The translations under genes and the position numbers were made by a program. The notes beneath the pieces were generated by a model, which saw only the letters and a program-made list of their open reading frames with translations, did no database searches and was not told the origin of the DNA. A DNA stretch of 21,282 nt from Actinomycetota bacterium (GTDB taxonomy: Bacteria; Actinomycetota; Thermoleophilia; Gaiellales; Gaiellaceae), in contig JACCVK010000239.1 of the NCBI GenBank assembly GCA_013698195.1, positions 1-21,282 on the forward strand. Direction: 5' to 3'. Of the stretch, positions 1-7,659 are shown one piece after another. Numbering within the stretch: the stretch's first letter is position 1; each line of letters opens with the position of its first letter.

Positions 1-2269
1 TGTCTCCGCGGCTCATCACGTCCTCGATATGCGCCACGCGGCCGGGGCCGACGTTCGAGACGTGCAGCAACCCGTCCGTGCCTCTCTTCAGCTCGACGAA
101 CGCGCCGAACTGCGTCGTCTTCACGACCTTGCCCGTGTACGAGTCGCCGACCTCTGGCGACTTCGTGAGCGCGTTGATCGCGGAGAGCGCGGCTTCGGCC
201 TTCGTGCCCTCGGTGGCGTACACGAGGATCGTGCCGTCCTCCTCGATGTCGATCTGCACCTCGTAGTCGGCTTCGAGGCCGCGAATCGTCTCGCCGCCCT
301 TGCCGATGACGAGCCCGATCTGCTCGGGGTCGATCTTGATCGTGGAGATGCGCGGAGCGTGTCCGGCGAGCGCCGTCCTCGGCTCCGGCATCACCGCGAG
401 CATCTGCTCGAGGATGGACTCACGCGCCTGGCGCGCCTGCGCGAGCGCCGAGCGCATGATCTCCTGGGTCACCCCGGCGATCTTGATGTCCATCTGCAGC
501 GCCGTGATGCCCTGGCTGGTGCCCGCGACCTTGAAGTCCATGTCCCCGAGGTGATCCTCGGCGCCCTGGATGTCGGTGAGGATGACGTAGTCGTCGCCCT
601 CCTTCACGAGCCCCATCGCGATTCCGGAGACCGGCGACGCAATCGGGACGCCGGCGTCCATCAGCGCAAGCGACGAGGCGCACACCGAGCCCATCGACGA
701 CGAGCCGTTCGACTCGAGCGTCTCCGACACGATCCGCACCGTGTACGGGAAGTCCTCCACGGTGGGAATCGCCGCCTCGAGCGCCCGCTGGGCGAGCGCG
801 CCGTGACCGATGTCCCGCCGCTTCGGGCCTCGCATGAAGCCCGTCTCCCCGACCGAATAGGGCGGGAAGTTGTAGTGATGGATGAATCGCCGCGTCTGCT
901 CGCGGGAGAGATCGTCGATCTTCTGGCCCTCCTTGACGGTGCCGAGCGTCAGCAGGCTCATGATCTGTGTCTGCCCCCGTGTGAAGATCGCCGAGCCGTG
1001 CGTGCGCGGGCTCACCGAGACCTCGCACGAGATCGGCCGGATCTCCTCGGCCGAGCGTCCGTCCGGACGCCGCTTCTCGACGGCGATCTTCTTGCGGATG
1101 AGGTCCTTGTAGATCGCCTCGCACGCCCGTTTGACGCACTGGCGCGTGAGGGAGTCCTTGATGGCCGGCTCTCCCTCTGCGGGTACTGAGCCGATCGGGA
1201 ACGGAAGCTCGACCTCCTCGATGATCCGGTCGAAGAGCAGGCTGCGCTTCGCCGACTTGAGCTCCTTCGAGTCCTGCTCCGCGTCCGTGAGCTCGCGCAG
1301 CTCGGTCTCGAACTGCTCGCGCACGGGCGCCTCGACGGCCGAGAGCTTCATCTTCTCGGCGAGGAGGGCGAACCCGGACTTCACCTGCGTCCGGCGAACC
1401 ATGTCGTCCTCGGTCGAGGCCATCGTCACCTCGGGCGCGTCGAGCTCGACGAGCCCTTCGATGACATGCGCGGCCTCGCGCAGGCCGACGTCGGCGATCG
1501 CGCCTCGAATCGCGTCGGCGTGCTTCGCTTCGAGCTCGGCGGTCAGCTCGAGGTCGATCCATTTCGACTTGCCGACCTGGGAACGAAGGTCCTCGAGTGC
1601 GTCGCAGATCTTGAGGATCTCGCCGGTCGCGAGCTCGAGTGCCTCGAGGATCGTGTCCTCGGGGATCTGGTCGCCTCCGGCCTCGACCATCGTGAGTCCG
1701 GCGTGTGTCCCGACGACGATGAGATCCAGCGTCGAGTCCTCGAGCGCCTCGAGCGACGGGTTGACCATGAGCTCGCCGTCGATGCGGCCGATGCGGACGG
1801 CCCCGATCGGGCCGAGAAACGGCAACGGCGAGATCATGAGCGCGGCTGAGGCGCCGTTGATGCAGAGGATGTCGTGCGGCGTGACGAGGTCAGCCGAGAG
1901 CACGGTGCAGATCACCTGCACCTCGTTCCTGAACCCCTTCGGCCAGAGTGGCCTGATGGGCCGATCGATCATGCGCGCGGTGAGCGTCGCGCGCTCGCTC
2001 GCGCGTCCCTCGCGCTTGAAGAAGCCGCCGGGGATCTTCCCAGCCGCGTACATCCGCTCCTCGACATCCACTGTGAGCGGGAAGAAGTCGGCGTCCGCGC
2101 GCGCATCGGGCCTGCCCACGGCAGTCGCCAAGATCATCGTGTCGCCCGAGCGGACGGCAACCGCGCCGTCGGCTTGCTTGGCGAGCTTTCCTGTCTCGAA
2201 GACGATCTCCTGATCGCCGACGTCGACTGACACCGTGGCTTCGCGCCCGGTGGCTTGAGTAGTGCTCAT
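1..2269 (-). CDS. pnp: Polyribonucleotide nucleotidyltransferase (PNPase), 3' end cut by window
   Basis: PNPase degrades RNA 3'-to-5' by phosphorolysis and is part of mRNA turnover. The ATG at 2269 is preceded by GAAGGG (2279-2284) at 9 nt. The first 756 residues are present. The first RNase PH domain carries FFKREGR near residue 83 and SERATLTARMIDRPIRPLWP near 91-110, followed by a helical linker. The second RNase PH domain starts about residue 400 (DGRSAEEIRP). Its DIQGAEDHLGDMDFKVAGT motif supplies Asp572, Asp578 and Lys580, matching E. coli Asp486, Asp492 and Lys494. A KH domain follows (GLVIGKGG, about residue 650) and then an S1 domain from about residue 703, which runs off the window after MSRGD. 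Only the end of S1 and any tail are missing. The gene lies downstream of rpsO and a long intergenic hairpin, the usual rpsO-pnp arrangement. Identification is firm. Confidence 0.98.
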   Translation of the reverse strand, partial: MSTTQATGREATVSVDVGDQEIVFETGKLAKQADGAVAVRSGDTMILATAVGRPDARADADFFPLTVDVEERMYAAGKIPGGFFKREGRASERATLTARMIDRPIRPLWPKGFRNEVQVICTVLSADLVTPHDILCINGASAALMISPLPFLGPIGAVRIGRIDGELMVNPSLEALEDSTLDLIVVGTHAGLTMVEAGGDQIPEDTILEALELATGEILKICDALEDLRSQVGKSKWIDLELTAELEAKHADAIRGAIADVGLREAAHVIEGLVELDAPEVTMASTEDDMVRRTQVKSGFALLAEKMKLSAVEAPVREQFETELRELTDAEQDSKELKSAKRSLLFDRIIEEVELPFPIGSVPAEGEPAIKDSLTRQCVKRACEAIYKDLIRKKIAVEKRRPDGRSAEEIRPISCEVSVSPRTHGSAIFTRGQTQIMSLLTLGTVKEGQKIDDLSREQTRRFIHHYNFPPYSVGETGFMRGPKRRDIGHGALAQRALEAAIPTVEDFPYTVRIVSETLESNGSSSMGSVCASSLALMDAGVPIASPVSGIAMGLVKEGDDYVILTDIQGAEDHLGDMDFKVAGTSQGITALQMDIKIAGVTQEIMRSALAQARQARESILEQMLAVMPEPRTALAGHAPRISTIKIDPEQIGLVIGKGGETIRGLEADYEVQIDIEEDGTILVYATEGTKAEAALSAINALTKSPEVGDSYTGKVVKTTQFGAFVELKRGTDGLLHVSNVGPGRVAHIEDVMSRGD

Positions 2270-2296
2270 CTCTTGTATCCCTTCACCTTTCTTCGT

Positions 2297-2380
2297 GGAA
2301 GGTGGAGGTTTGAGTCAGCTCTGCCCGGCCGCTCCCGGAACGGAGGAGCACCGGAGAGCTCGCTCAAACTTCCACCTCCC
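2297..2380 (-). promoter_or_regulatory. Long rpsO-pnp intergenic hairpin (probable RNase III processing site)
   Basis: The arms 2297-2322 and 2355-2380 are inverted repeats of 26 nt. In the minus-strand transcript I count 22 Watson-Crick pairs, one G-U pair and three mismatches, enclosing a 32-nt GC-rich loop that can fold further. It lies after the rpsO stop and before the pnp ribosome binding site. There is no U-tract after the stem, so it does not look like an intrinsic terminator. In E. coli and Streptomyces the rpsO-pnp spacer holds a hairpin cut by RNase III that controls pnp mRNA. The same role is inferred here from position and length. Confidence 0.8.
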
Positions 2381-2398
2381 GACTTTGGGAGCGCGCGC

Positions 2399-2668
2399 CT
2401 ACCGACGCAGGCCGAGCTCCTTGATGAGGGCTCGATAGCCCTCGAGATTCTTGCGCTGGAGGTAGTTGAGGAACCGGCGGCGGCGCCCGACGAGGCGCAG
2501 CAGCCCGCGCCGCGAGTAGTGGTCCTTCGGGTGCGTCCGCAGATGCTCCGTCAGGTCGTTGATGCGACGCGTGAGCATCGCGATCTGCACTTCCGCTGAC
2601 CCGGTATCAGTCGCAGAACGACCATGCTTCTCGATGACTTCCAGCTTTGCTTCCTTCGTGAGGCTCAT
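2399..2668 (-). CDS. rpsO: 30S ribosomal protein S15
   Basis: S15 is a primary 16S rRNA-binding protein of the small subunit platform. The 89-residue product has the standard family length and motifs: TGSAEVQIAMLTRRI, LTEHLRTHPKDHYSRRGLL and a basic C-terminus ending KELGLRR. The ATG at 2668 is chosen because GAGGAG (2673-2678) lies 4 nt upstream and the protein aligns with S15 from its first residues. The same frame is open further upstream, to 2908, but that extension has no S15 character. Pnp follows on the same strand after a 129-nt spacer containing a long hairpin. Upstream, rpsO is divergent from the ggt-like gene, so 2669-2805 should contain its promoter. I could not point to convincing -35/-10 boxes. 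Confidence 0.98.
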   Translation of the reverse strand: MSLTKEAKLEVIEKHGRSATDTGSAEVQIAMLTRRINDLTEHLRTHPKDHYSRRGLLRLVGRRRRFLNYLQRKNLEGYRALIKELGLRR

Positions 2669-2805
2669 GCATCTCCTCTTGTAGACGACTCCGCAGTCCC
2701 CGCTCGGCGTGGAAGGAGCACGCACGAGCCGCGGCTGCGGTCTCGCGGCATGGTATCTGGATCGGCAACCGCTGGTGCGCGCGCCCAGTAGGGCAGGATC
2801 TGGCG

Positions 2806-4158
2806 ATGCGCGCTGGAGTGGCGGCCGGGCATCCGGCGACGGCGGAGGTGGGCTTCGAGATCCTCGCCGAGGGCGGTACCGCCGCGGACGCGGTCGTCGC
2901 CATGGCACTCGCTTCTTGTGTCGCCGAGACGGTGATGAGCGGGCTCCTCGCCGGTTGCCACGCGATCGCCTTCGACGGCTCGAAGGTCAGGAACCTCGAC
3001 GGGTTCGCGGCGGTCCCGCGTGAGCGCGGCGATCTCGTGGAGCTCCCGATCGGCTTCGGGGAGGAGATCGTCGTCTATTCGATCGGCCCGGCTTCCTTCG
3101 CCGTTCCCGGCCTGCCGAGCGCCCTCGAAACGCTCTGGAGCTCGCTCGGGCGGTTGCCGTGGCAACGGCTCGTGGAGCCCGCGCAGCGGCTCGCACGCGA
3201 CGGTGTTCCGCTCCCGGAGATGCACGAGCGCACGCTCGAGATGCTCGGCGGCCTCTTCTCGCTGGCGCGCGGCGCCGAGCTCTTCGCCCCCTCGGGTCGA
3301 ACGCTCCTGGCCGGCGACGTCCTCGCGCAACCCGGGCTCGTCGACGCGCTCGAGGCACTGGCGGAGGAGGGCGCCGAGAGTGTGTACCGCGGGTCCATCG
3401 CGGAGGCGCTGCTCGGCGTCGAAGGAGTGGTGGCGACGGCCGACGACCTCCGCGACTACCGCGCGCGCTGGCGCGATCCGGTGTCCGTGCCCTGGAACGG
3501 GCAGAGCGTGGCGACGCGGGCGGGTCTCTCGGGCGTCCCCGAGCTGCTTGCCCGTCTCCCGCGCTTTGCGGGTCTCACGGAGGTCGCGCGCATCGTCGCG
3601 CTCGTCGAGGCGCTCGAGACGGACGAGCTCGGCGGCGAGCACACGACGAACATGGTCGCCGTGGACGGACACGGCCGCGCCTGCGTCCTGACGCACAGCC
3701 TCGGAGTCGGCGCGGGAGTGTGGGTCCCCGGGCTCGACCTCCAACTCAACAATCTCCTCGGGGAGAGCGACATCGCCTTCGGAGACCCGCAACCCGGCGA
3801 TCGACTCGAGAGCCGGATGGCTCCCTCCCTTGTCTTCGACGGCGAGGGACTTGTGCTCGCGATTGGCGCCGCCGGGGCCACACGGCTGCGGACGGCGCTC
3901 GGATCCGTCCTCGCCGGGATCCTCGACGAAGGGCTCGACCCGGAGGACGCCGTCAGCCGCCCACGCGTCCACCCCACGCCCACGGTCGTCGACGCGGAGC
4001 CGGGAGTGGACGAGAGCGCGCTCGAGGAGCTCGAAGCGCGCGGGCGCACCGTCCGGCGCTGGGATCGGCTCCACCACTACTTCGGAGGTGTCAGCTGCGT
4101 CGGCCGCACGGGCGCGGCAGGCGATCCCAGGCGAAGCGGCGCCGCGATTCTGTTCTGA
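2806..4158 (+). CDS. Gamma-glutamyltransferase family protein (divergent, short)
   Basis: This is an N-terminal nucleophile hydrolase of the GGT family, whose members cleave or transfer the gamma-glutamyl group of glutathione or related compounds. The 450-residue length is shorter than the usual 530-580. The family start is visible: GVAAGHPATAEVGFEIL then EGGTAADAVVAMA. The autoprocessing/catalytic site is HTTN, with Thr280 as the predicted nucleophile. After it come ESRMAPSLVF and DPEDAVSRPRVH, as in GGT. The canonical glycine-rich GIGGGGFM region is replaced by SGLLAGCHAIAF. The PGGSR-type oxyanion motif reads AGATR. No signal peptide is seen, so a cytoplasmic enzyme is likely. It is the only plus-strand gene here, divergent from rpsO and convergent with the ABC permease. 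The ATG at 2806 is chosen from the alignment. Family is confident; substrate is unknown. Confidence 0.85.
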   Translation: MRAGVAAGHPATAEVGFEILAEGGTAADAVVAMALASCVAETVMSGLLAGCHAIAFDGSKVRNLDGFAAVPRERGDLVELPIGFGEEIVVYSIGPASFAVPGLPSALETLWSSLGRLPWQRLVEPAQRLARDGVPLPEMHERTLEMLGGLFSLARGAELFAPSGRTLLAGDVLAQPGLVDALEALAEEGAESVYRGSIAEALLGVEGVVATADDLRDYRARWRDPVSVPWNGQSVATRAGLSGVPELLARLPRFAGLTEVARIVALVEALETDELGGEHTTNMVAVDGHGRACVLTHSLGVGAGVWVPGLDLQLNNLLGESDIAFGDPQPGDRLESRMAPSLVFDGEGLVLAIGAAGATRLRTALGSVLAGILDEGLDPEDAVSRPRVHPTPTVVDAEPGVDESALEELEARGRTVRRWDRLHHYFGGVSCVGRTGAAGDPRRSGAAILF

Positions 4159-4314
4159 CGCTGTATCCGTAGGGGCCGGCATTCTGTAGGAGCCGGGCAT
4201 GCCCGGCTCCTACTTCAGCAGCAGGCCGTCGATGCGGCGCGAGGCGATCTTCATCCCGACGATGCCCATGAGCCCGAGATAGGCGACGTTCACGAGCTGG
4301 AACGCCGAGACGTC
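4154..4314. repeat. Copy A of an inverted duplication (GGT stop, palindrome, permease 3' end)
   Basis: This stretch matches 9947-10080 in opposite orientation. From its left edge it contains the 12-mer TCTGACGCTGTA (with the ggt stop codon in it), an isolated half-arm GTAGGGGCCGGC (4169-4180), the 28-bp palindrome, and the last 30-odd codons of the ABC permease gene. The coding part 4225-4314 is identical at 82 of 90 bases to 9947-10036. Copy A holds about 27 more bases than the other copy, mainly the extra half-arm and the last codons of the permease. No transposase is nearby. Confidence 0.85.
4186..4213. repeat. Perfect 28-bp palindrome between convergent genes
   Basis: The 28 bases are exactly self-complementary: arm GTAGGAGCCGGG, centre CATG, then the reverse-complement arm. 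It lies between the convergent ggt-like gene and the ABC permease, whose TAG stop codon is inside one arm. A 12-bp GC-rich stem with a 4-nt loop would form in both transcripts, so it may act as a bidirectional terminator or 3'-end stabiliser. There is no T-tract on either side. A sister palindrome lies at 10040-10067. Confidence 0.9.
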
Positions 4315-5013
4315 GCCGGTCGCGAGCGCCCGGATGAGCTCTATCCCGTGGTACAGCGGCAGCGCCTGCACGAGCCATTCGATCGCTTCGGGATAGACCG
4401 AGAGCGGGAAGAACGTCGTCGCGAAGAGAAACATCGGGAGCATGACGAGCTGCACGAGGTCGAAGTCCTGCCAGTTCCGCATCCACGTCACGGCTGCAAT
4501 CCCCGCTCCAGCAAAGCCGAAGCCGATGACGAAGCAGGCGGGGAGGATCAACAGGCCCCACCAGGACTCGATCAGGCCGAGCACCAGGAGGATGTTGAGA
4601 AACGCCGCGGAGTAGAGCAGCGAGCGAACGACCGCCCACATCGTCTCCCCGACGGCGACATCGCCAGGACTGATCGGCGTCGAGAGCATCGCGTCGTAGA
4701 CCTTCCCGTAACGAAGCTTCCAGAAGACGTTCGTCGCGTCGTAGAACGCCCCGTTCATCGCCGAGGCCGCCAGCAGCGCCGGTCCCACGAAAGCCGCGTA
4801 CTCGAGCGTCTCGTCGCCGAGCGTCACGCCGCCTATGAAGTCGCCGAGCGGGTAGACGAAGAACGTCAGGTAGAAGAGCGGCTCGAAGAACCCGGAGAGC
4901 AGGATCATCCAGCTGCGGCGGTAGACCATCGCGTTTCGCTCGACGATCAGCAGGCCGGCGGGTCGCGAGCGCGGCCAGGGCGTGAGCCGGGTGTGAGCCG
5001 CGACCTCGCTCAT
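4210..5013 (-). CDS. ABC-2 type transporter permease (second permease of the exporter)
   Basis: This is an integral membrane subunit of an ABC-2 exporter, 267 residues with about six hydrophobic segments. The family pattern is visible in SGFFEPLFYLTFFVYPLGDF near the N-terminus, in the central SPGDVAVGETMWAVVRSLL coupling-helix region, and in LPMFLFATTFFPLSVYPEAI and LPLYHGIELIRALATGDV toward the C-terminus. The ATG at 5013 overlaps the upstream permease stop as ATGA. The frame is open further upstream, but that part is antisense-like sequence within permease 1. The two permeases are paralogous (compare PMFLFSGTFFPIDRLPGVLE in the other), so they probably form a heterodimer. The arrangement resembles NodI/NodJ or antibiotic and lipid exporters; the substrate cannot be read from the sequence. 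Its stop codon is within a 28-bp palindrome, and its 3' end is duplicated at 9947-10036. Confidence 0.92.
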   Translation of the reverse strand: MSEVAAHTRLTPWPRSRPAGLLIVERNAMVYRRSWMILLSGFFEPLFYLTFFVYPLGDFIGGVTLGDETLEYAAFVGPALLAASAMNGAFYDATNVFWKLRYGKVYDAMLSTPISPGDVAVGETMWAVVRSLLYSAAFLNILLVLGLIESWWGLLILPACFVIGFGFAGAGIAAVTWMRNWQDFDLVQLVMLPMFLFATTFFPLSVYPEAIEWLVQALPLYHGIELIRALATGDVSAFQLVNVAYLGLMGIVGMKIASRRIDGLLLK

Positions 5014-5786
5014 ACGAGGAGCCTGCGGCGGTACGAATAGAACGCGAGGGCGAGGCCGACGCCTGTGAACGCGAGGAGATAGACGACGTGCACGAGGGCG
5101 CTCGCCGGGTGGACGTCTCCCAGGGTGAGCTGCCGGCAGAGGTCGACCCCGTGCCAGAGCGGGGTGGCGTAGGCCACGACCTCGAGAACGCCTGGAAGCC
5201 TGTCGATCGGGAAGAACGTCCCCGAGAACAGGAACATCGGGATGATGAGGAAGCGGAAGATCGCGACGAACGAGGCGTCGGTCTCGGTATATGCGCCCCA
5301 GGCGGCGATGGGCGCAGCGAACGCCACGCCGACGAGAACCGTCACCGGGATGGCGAGCAGGCCGAGCGGCGAGTTGACGGCTCCGAAGGCCGCGATGGCC
5401 CCCAGGTAGATCGTCGCGGTCATCAGCATGCGAAACGCGATGAACCCCTGGTGGCCGAGCACGATGTCGACGATGCGCAGCGGCGTCGCGAGCATCGCGT
5501 GGTATTGCCGGCTCCACTTGATCGCCGAGAGCACGGGCCAGCTCGCCTCGAACGAGGCGATCTGCATCGCCGTCGCGGCGAGCAGACCTGGTGCTACGAA
5601 CTCGAGGTAGGAGATGCCGTCGGGTAGATCCGCACTGCGGTCGACCAGCGTCCCGAGCCCGAATCCGAAGGCCGTGAGGTAGATGATCGGCGTTACGACG
5701 CTCGACACGATGGTCCCGCGCCAGACGCGCTTGTACTGCGCGAAGAAGAACTCGAGCGGCCGGAGTGAGAGGGCGTAGTCCGTCAC
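5010..5786 (-). CDS. ABC-2 type transporter permease (first permease of the exporter)
   Basis: This 258-residue membrane protein begins MTDYALSLRPLEFFFAQYKR, a short cytoplasmic N-terminus leading into VSSVVTPIIYLTAFGFGLG. It has about six transmembrane segments and the ABC-2 hallmark PMFLFSGTFFPIDRLPGVLE followed by ATPLWHGVDLCRQLTLGDV. The ATG at 5786 overlaps the ATPase stop codon (ATGA), and its own stop overlaps the start of the second permease the same way. That indicates translational coupling and a 1:1:1 exporter made of one nucleotide-binding gene and two membrane genes. NodJ-like and daunorubicin-resistance-like permeases are the nearest families I recognise. Substrate unknown. Confidence 0.93.
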   Translation of the reverse strand: MTDYALSLRPLEFFFAQYKRVWRGTIVSSVVTPIIYLTAFGFGLGTLVDRSADLPDGISYLEFVAPGLLAATAMQIASFEASWPVLSAIKWSRQYHAMLATPLRIVDIVLGHQGFIAFRMLMTATIYLGAIAAFGAVNSPLGLLAIPVTVLVGVAFAAPIAAWGAYTETDASFVAIFRFLIIPMFLFSGTFFPIDRLPGVLEVVAYATPLWHGVDLCRQLTLGDVHPASALVHVVYLLAFTGVGLALAFYSYRRRLLV

Positions 5787-6727
5787 TCGATGAGGCTTCG
5801 GCCCGTCAGGTGGAGGAAGACGTCCTCCAGCGTGCTGCGGCGAACGAGGATGCTCTCCGGGACGAGCCCGCGCTCGTGCAGACCGTGCGACGCGGCGTCC
5901 CCGTCATCCGTGTACAGCAGCACGCGGTCGGGCAGCGGCTCGACGCGCGAGACGAGCCCGTCCGTCCACTCGCTGAAGTCCTCGGGCCGCCCGTCATCGT
6001 CGGCGAATCGCAGCTCCACGACCTCACGAGTCGAGTACCGCTCGATGAGCTCGCGCGGCGAGCCCTCGGCGACGATCTTGCCCTTGTCCATGACGACGAG
6101 CCGGTCGCAGAGCTGCTCCGCCTCGTCCATGTAGTGCGTCGTCAGCAGCAGCGTCACCCCTTGGCGCTTGAGCCGGTACAGGCGATCCCAGACGACGTGC
6201 CGCGCCTGCGGGTCGAGCCCAGTCGTCGGCTCGTCGAGGAGGAGGACTTCGGGCTCGTTGACGAGCGAGCGCGCAATGGTGAGCCGGCGCTTCATCCCCC
6301 CTGAGAGCGGCTCGACGCGATCCTTCGCGCGTTCGGTGAGCTCCACGAAGTCGAGCAGCTCGTCGGCGCGCTGTTTCAGCACCGAGCGCGCCAGGCCGAA
6401 GTAGCGGCCATAGACGATGATGTTCTCGCGGACTGTCAGCTCGAGATCGAGTGAGTCTTCCTGCGGAACGACGCCGAGGCGGGCGCGGATCTCGACGCCG
6501 TCCTCGGCCGGATCGAGGTCGAAGACTCGCAGCGTCCCCTCCGATACCGGCGACACGCAGCCGATCATGCGCATGGTCGAGGTCTTTCCCGCGCCGTTCG
6601 GTCCGAGGAATCCGAAGGCTTCCCCGCGCTGGAGGTCGAAGTCGATCGCGTCGACGGCAACCAGCTCGCCGAAGCGCTTCACGAGCCCGCGAGCATGGAT
6701 GAGCGGTTGACCGTCCTGCGTGGTCAC
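5783..6727 (-). CDS. ABC transporter ATP-binding protein (NodI/DrrA-like)
   Basis: This is the cytoplasmic ATPase that energises the two downstream permeases. The 314 residues contain Walker A GPNGAGKTS (42-50), the Q-loop at VVPQED, the signature LSGGMKRR (141-148), Walker B VLLLDEPTTGLDP (161-173) and the switch histidine in TTHYMDEAE (198). The C-terminal ~90 residues form the extension typical of ABC-2 exporter ATPases, ending in the STLEDVFLHLTGRSL motif common in the family. The start is a GTG at 6727; no strong ribosome binding site precedes it. It begins 65 nt after ribF, so it could be co-transcribed with the ribosome-factor operon or have its own promoter. A weak hairpin (6747-6759) lies in that gap without a U-run. 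Confidence 0.95.
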   Translation of the reverse strand: MTTQDGQPLIHARGLVKRFGELVAVDAIDFDLQRGEAFGFLGPNGAGKTSTMRMIGCVSPVSEGTLRVFDLDPAEDGVEIRARLGVVPQEDSLDLELTVRENIIVYGRYFGLARSVLKQRADELLDFVELTERAKDRVEPLSGGMKRRLTIARSLVNEPEVLLLDEPTTGLDPQARHVVWDRLYRLKRQGVTLLLTTHYMDEAEQLCDRLVVMDKGKIVAEGSPRELIERYSTREVVELRFADDDGRPEDFSEWTDGLVSRVEPLPDRVLLYTDDGDAASHGLHERGLVPESILVRRSTLEDVFLHLTGRSLIE

Positions 6728-6792
6728 GAACCGAAAGCTAGATGAACGGGCTCAGCCCGCGGAAGCAGTCCGTCCGGCCCGGGACACCGGCT

Positions 6793-7659
6793 TCACACGG
6801 GTCGCTTTGCCCTGCGTGTCTCGTCCACGTCACGCGCAATCTGCACGACGAGCTCCTCCTCCGAGTCGAACATCGCTTCGTCACGTAGGCGCGCCCACAG
6901 CTCCACCACGAGGCGCTTCCCGTACAGATCTCCTTCGAAGTCGACGAGATAGGGCTCGATCCGCCGCTCGGTGCCGCCGTAGTGCGGATTCGTGCCAATC
7001 GAAACGGCCGCGCGATGATCGAGAGCCGCCCCCGCATATATCCCGAATTGCGGCACCGCGAGAAGTGGCTCGACGGCGAGATTTGCCGTCGGGTAGCCGA
7101 GAGTGCCTCCGCGCTGGTCGCCCTTGACGACGGTCCCGTCCAGCTCGAAGGGCCGGCCGAGCATCTCCGCCGCCGCGATCACATCACCCTCGACGAGCGC
7201 CGACCGGATCGCTGTGGACGAGACGCCGTCGACCTCTGGAGCGACCCGGACCTCGAAGCCGAGCCGCTCGAGCAACGGGAGGTCGCCCGCCCGCCGGTTC
7301 CCGAAGCGGAAGTCCTCGCCCGCCACGACGACCTCGGCTCCGAGTGCACGCAGGTAGTTCTCCGCGAACTGCTCAGGCGTCAGCGCCTGCAGCTCCGGTG
7401 TGAACGCCGCGACGACGGTCATCTCGACTCCCGCTCCCGCGAGCAGCTCCAGCCGCCTCTGGAACGTCGTGAGCAGCTCGACCCGGTTTCCGAGCGCCAC
7501 GCGCGGGTGCGGGTCGAACGTGACGACGGTCGTCGCCAGGCCCGTACGTGCCGCCGCGTCGATGACAGCCCGATGGCCCCGGTGCACGCCGTCGAAGGTG
7601 CCGATCGCGACGGCGCGTGGCACGCGTTCGACCTCGGCGGGCGTCGAGACGACCTTCAT
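6793..7659 (-). CDS. ribF: Bifunctional riboflavin kinase / FAD synthetase
   Basis: RibF phosphorylates riboflavin to FMN and adenylylates FMN to FAD in the cytoplasm. In the 288 residues, the N-terminal FAD synthetase domain has GTFDGVHRGH (20-29), TFDPHPR and GEDFRFGNRRAGD, plus the SSTAIRSAL motif. The C-terminal riboflavin kinase domain begins near LGRPFELDGTVVKGDQRG and has LGYPTANLAV and the conserved GTNPHYGG. Length is slightly short of the usual 300-320 but both domains look complete. The ATG at 7659 overlaps the truB stop (ATGA). The linkage with truB is the classic one; the expected downstream partner rpsO is displaced by the ABC exporter. No FMN riboswitch is expected at this internal operon position and none was seen. 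Confidence 0.97.
   Translation of the reverse strand: MKVVSTPAEVERVPRAVAIGTFDGVHRGHRAVIDAAARTGLATTVVTFDPHPRVALGNRVELLTTFQRRLELLAGAGVEMTVVAAFTPELQALTPEQFAENYLRALGAEVVVAGEDFRFGNRRAGDLPLLERLGFEVRVAPEVDGVSSTAIRSALVEGDVIAAAEMLGRPFELDGTVVKGDQRGGTLGYPTANLAVEPLLAVPQFGIYAGAALDHRAAVSIGTNPHYGGTERRIEPYLVDFEGDLYGKRLVVELWARLRDEAMFDSEEELVVQIARDVDETRRAKRPV

Noticed and set aside
2665..4200. A 511-codon open frame on the minus strand opposite the GGT-like gene
   Set aside because: It is antisense to a clear GGT homologue, has no domain character and is the Arg/Glu/Asp-rich composition seen for shadow frames in GC-rich DNA.
6747..6759. Small hairpin between ribF and the ABC ATPase as a terminator
   Set aside because: The stem is 5-6 bp and no T-run follows on the minus strand, so termination cannot be claimed.
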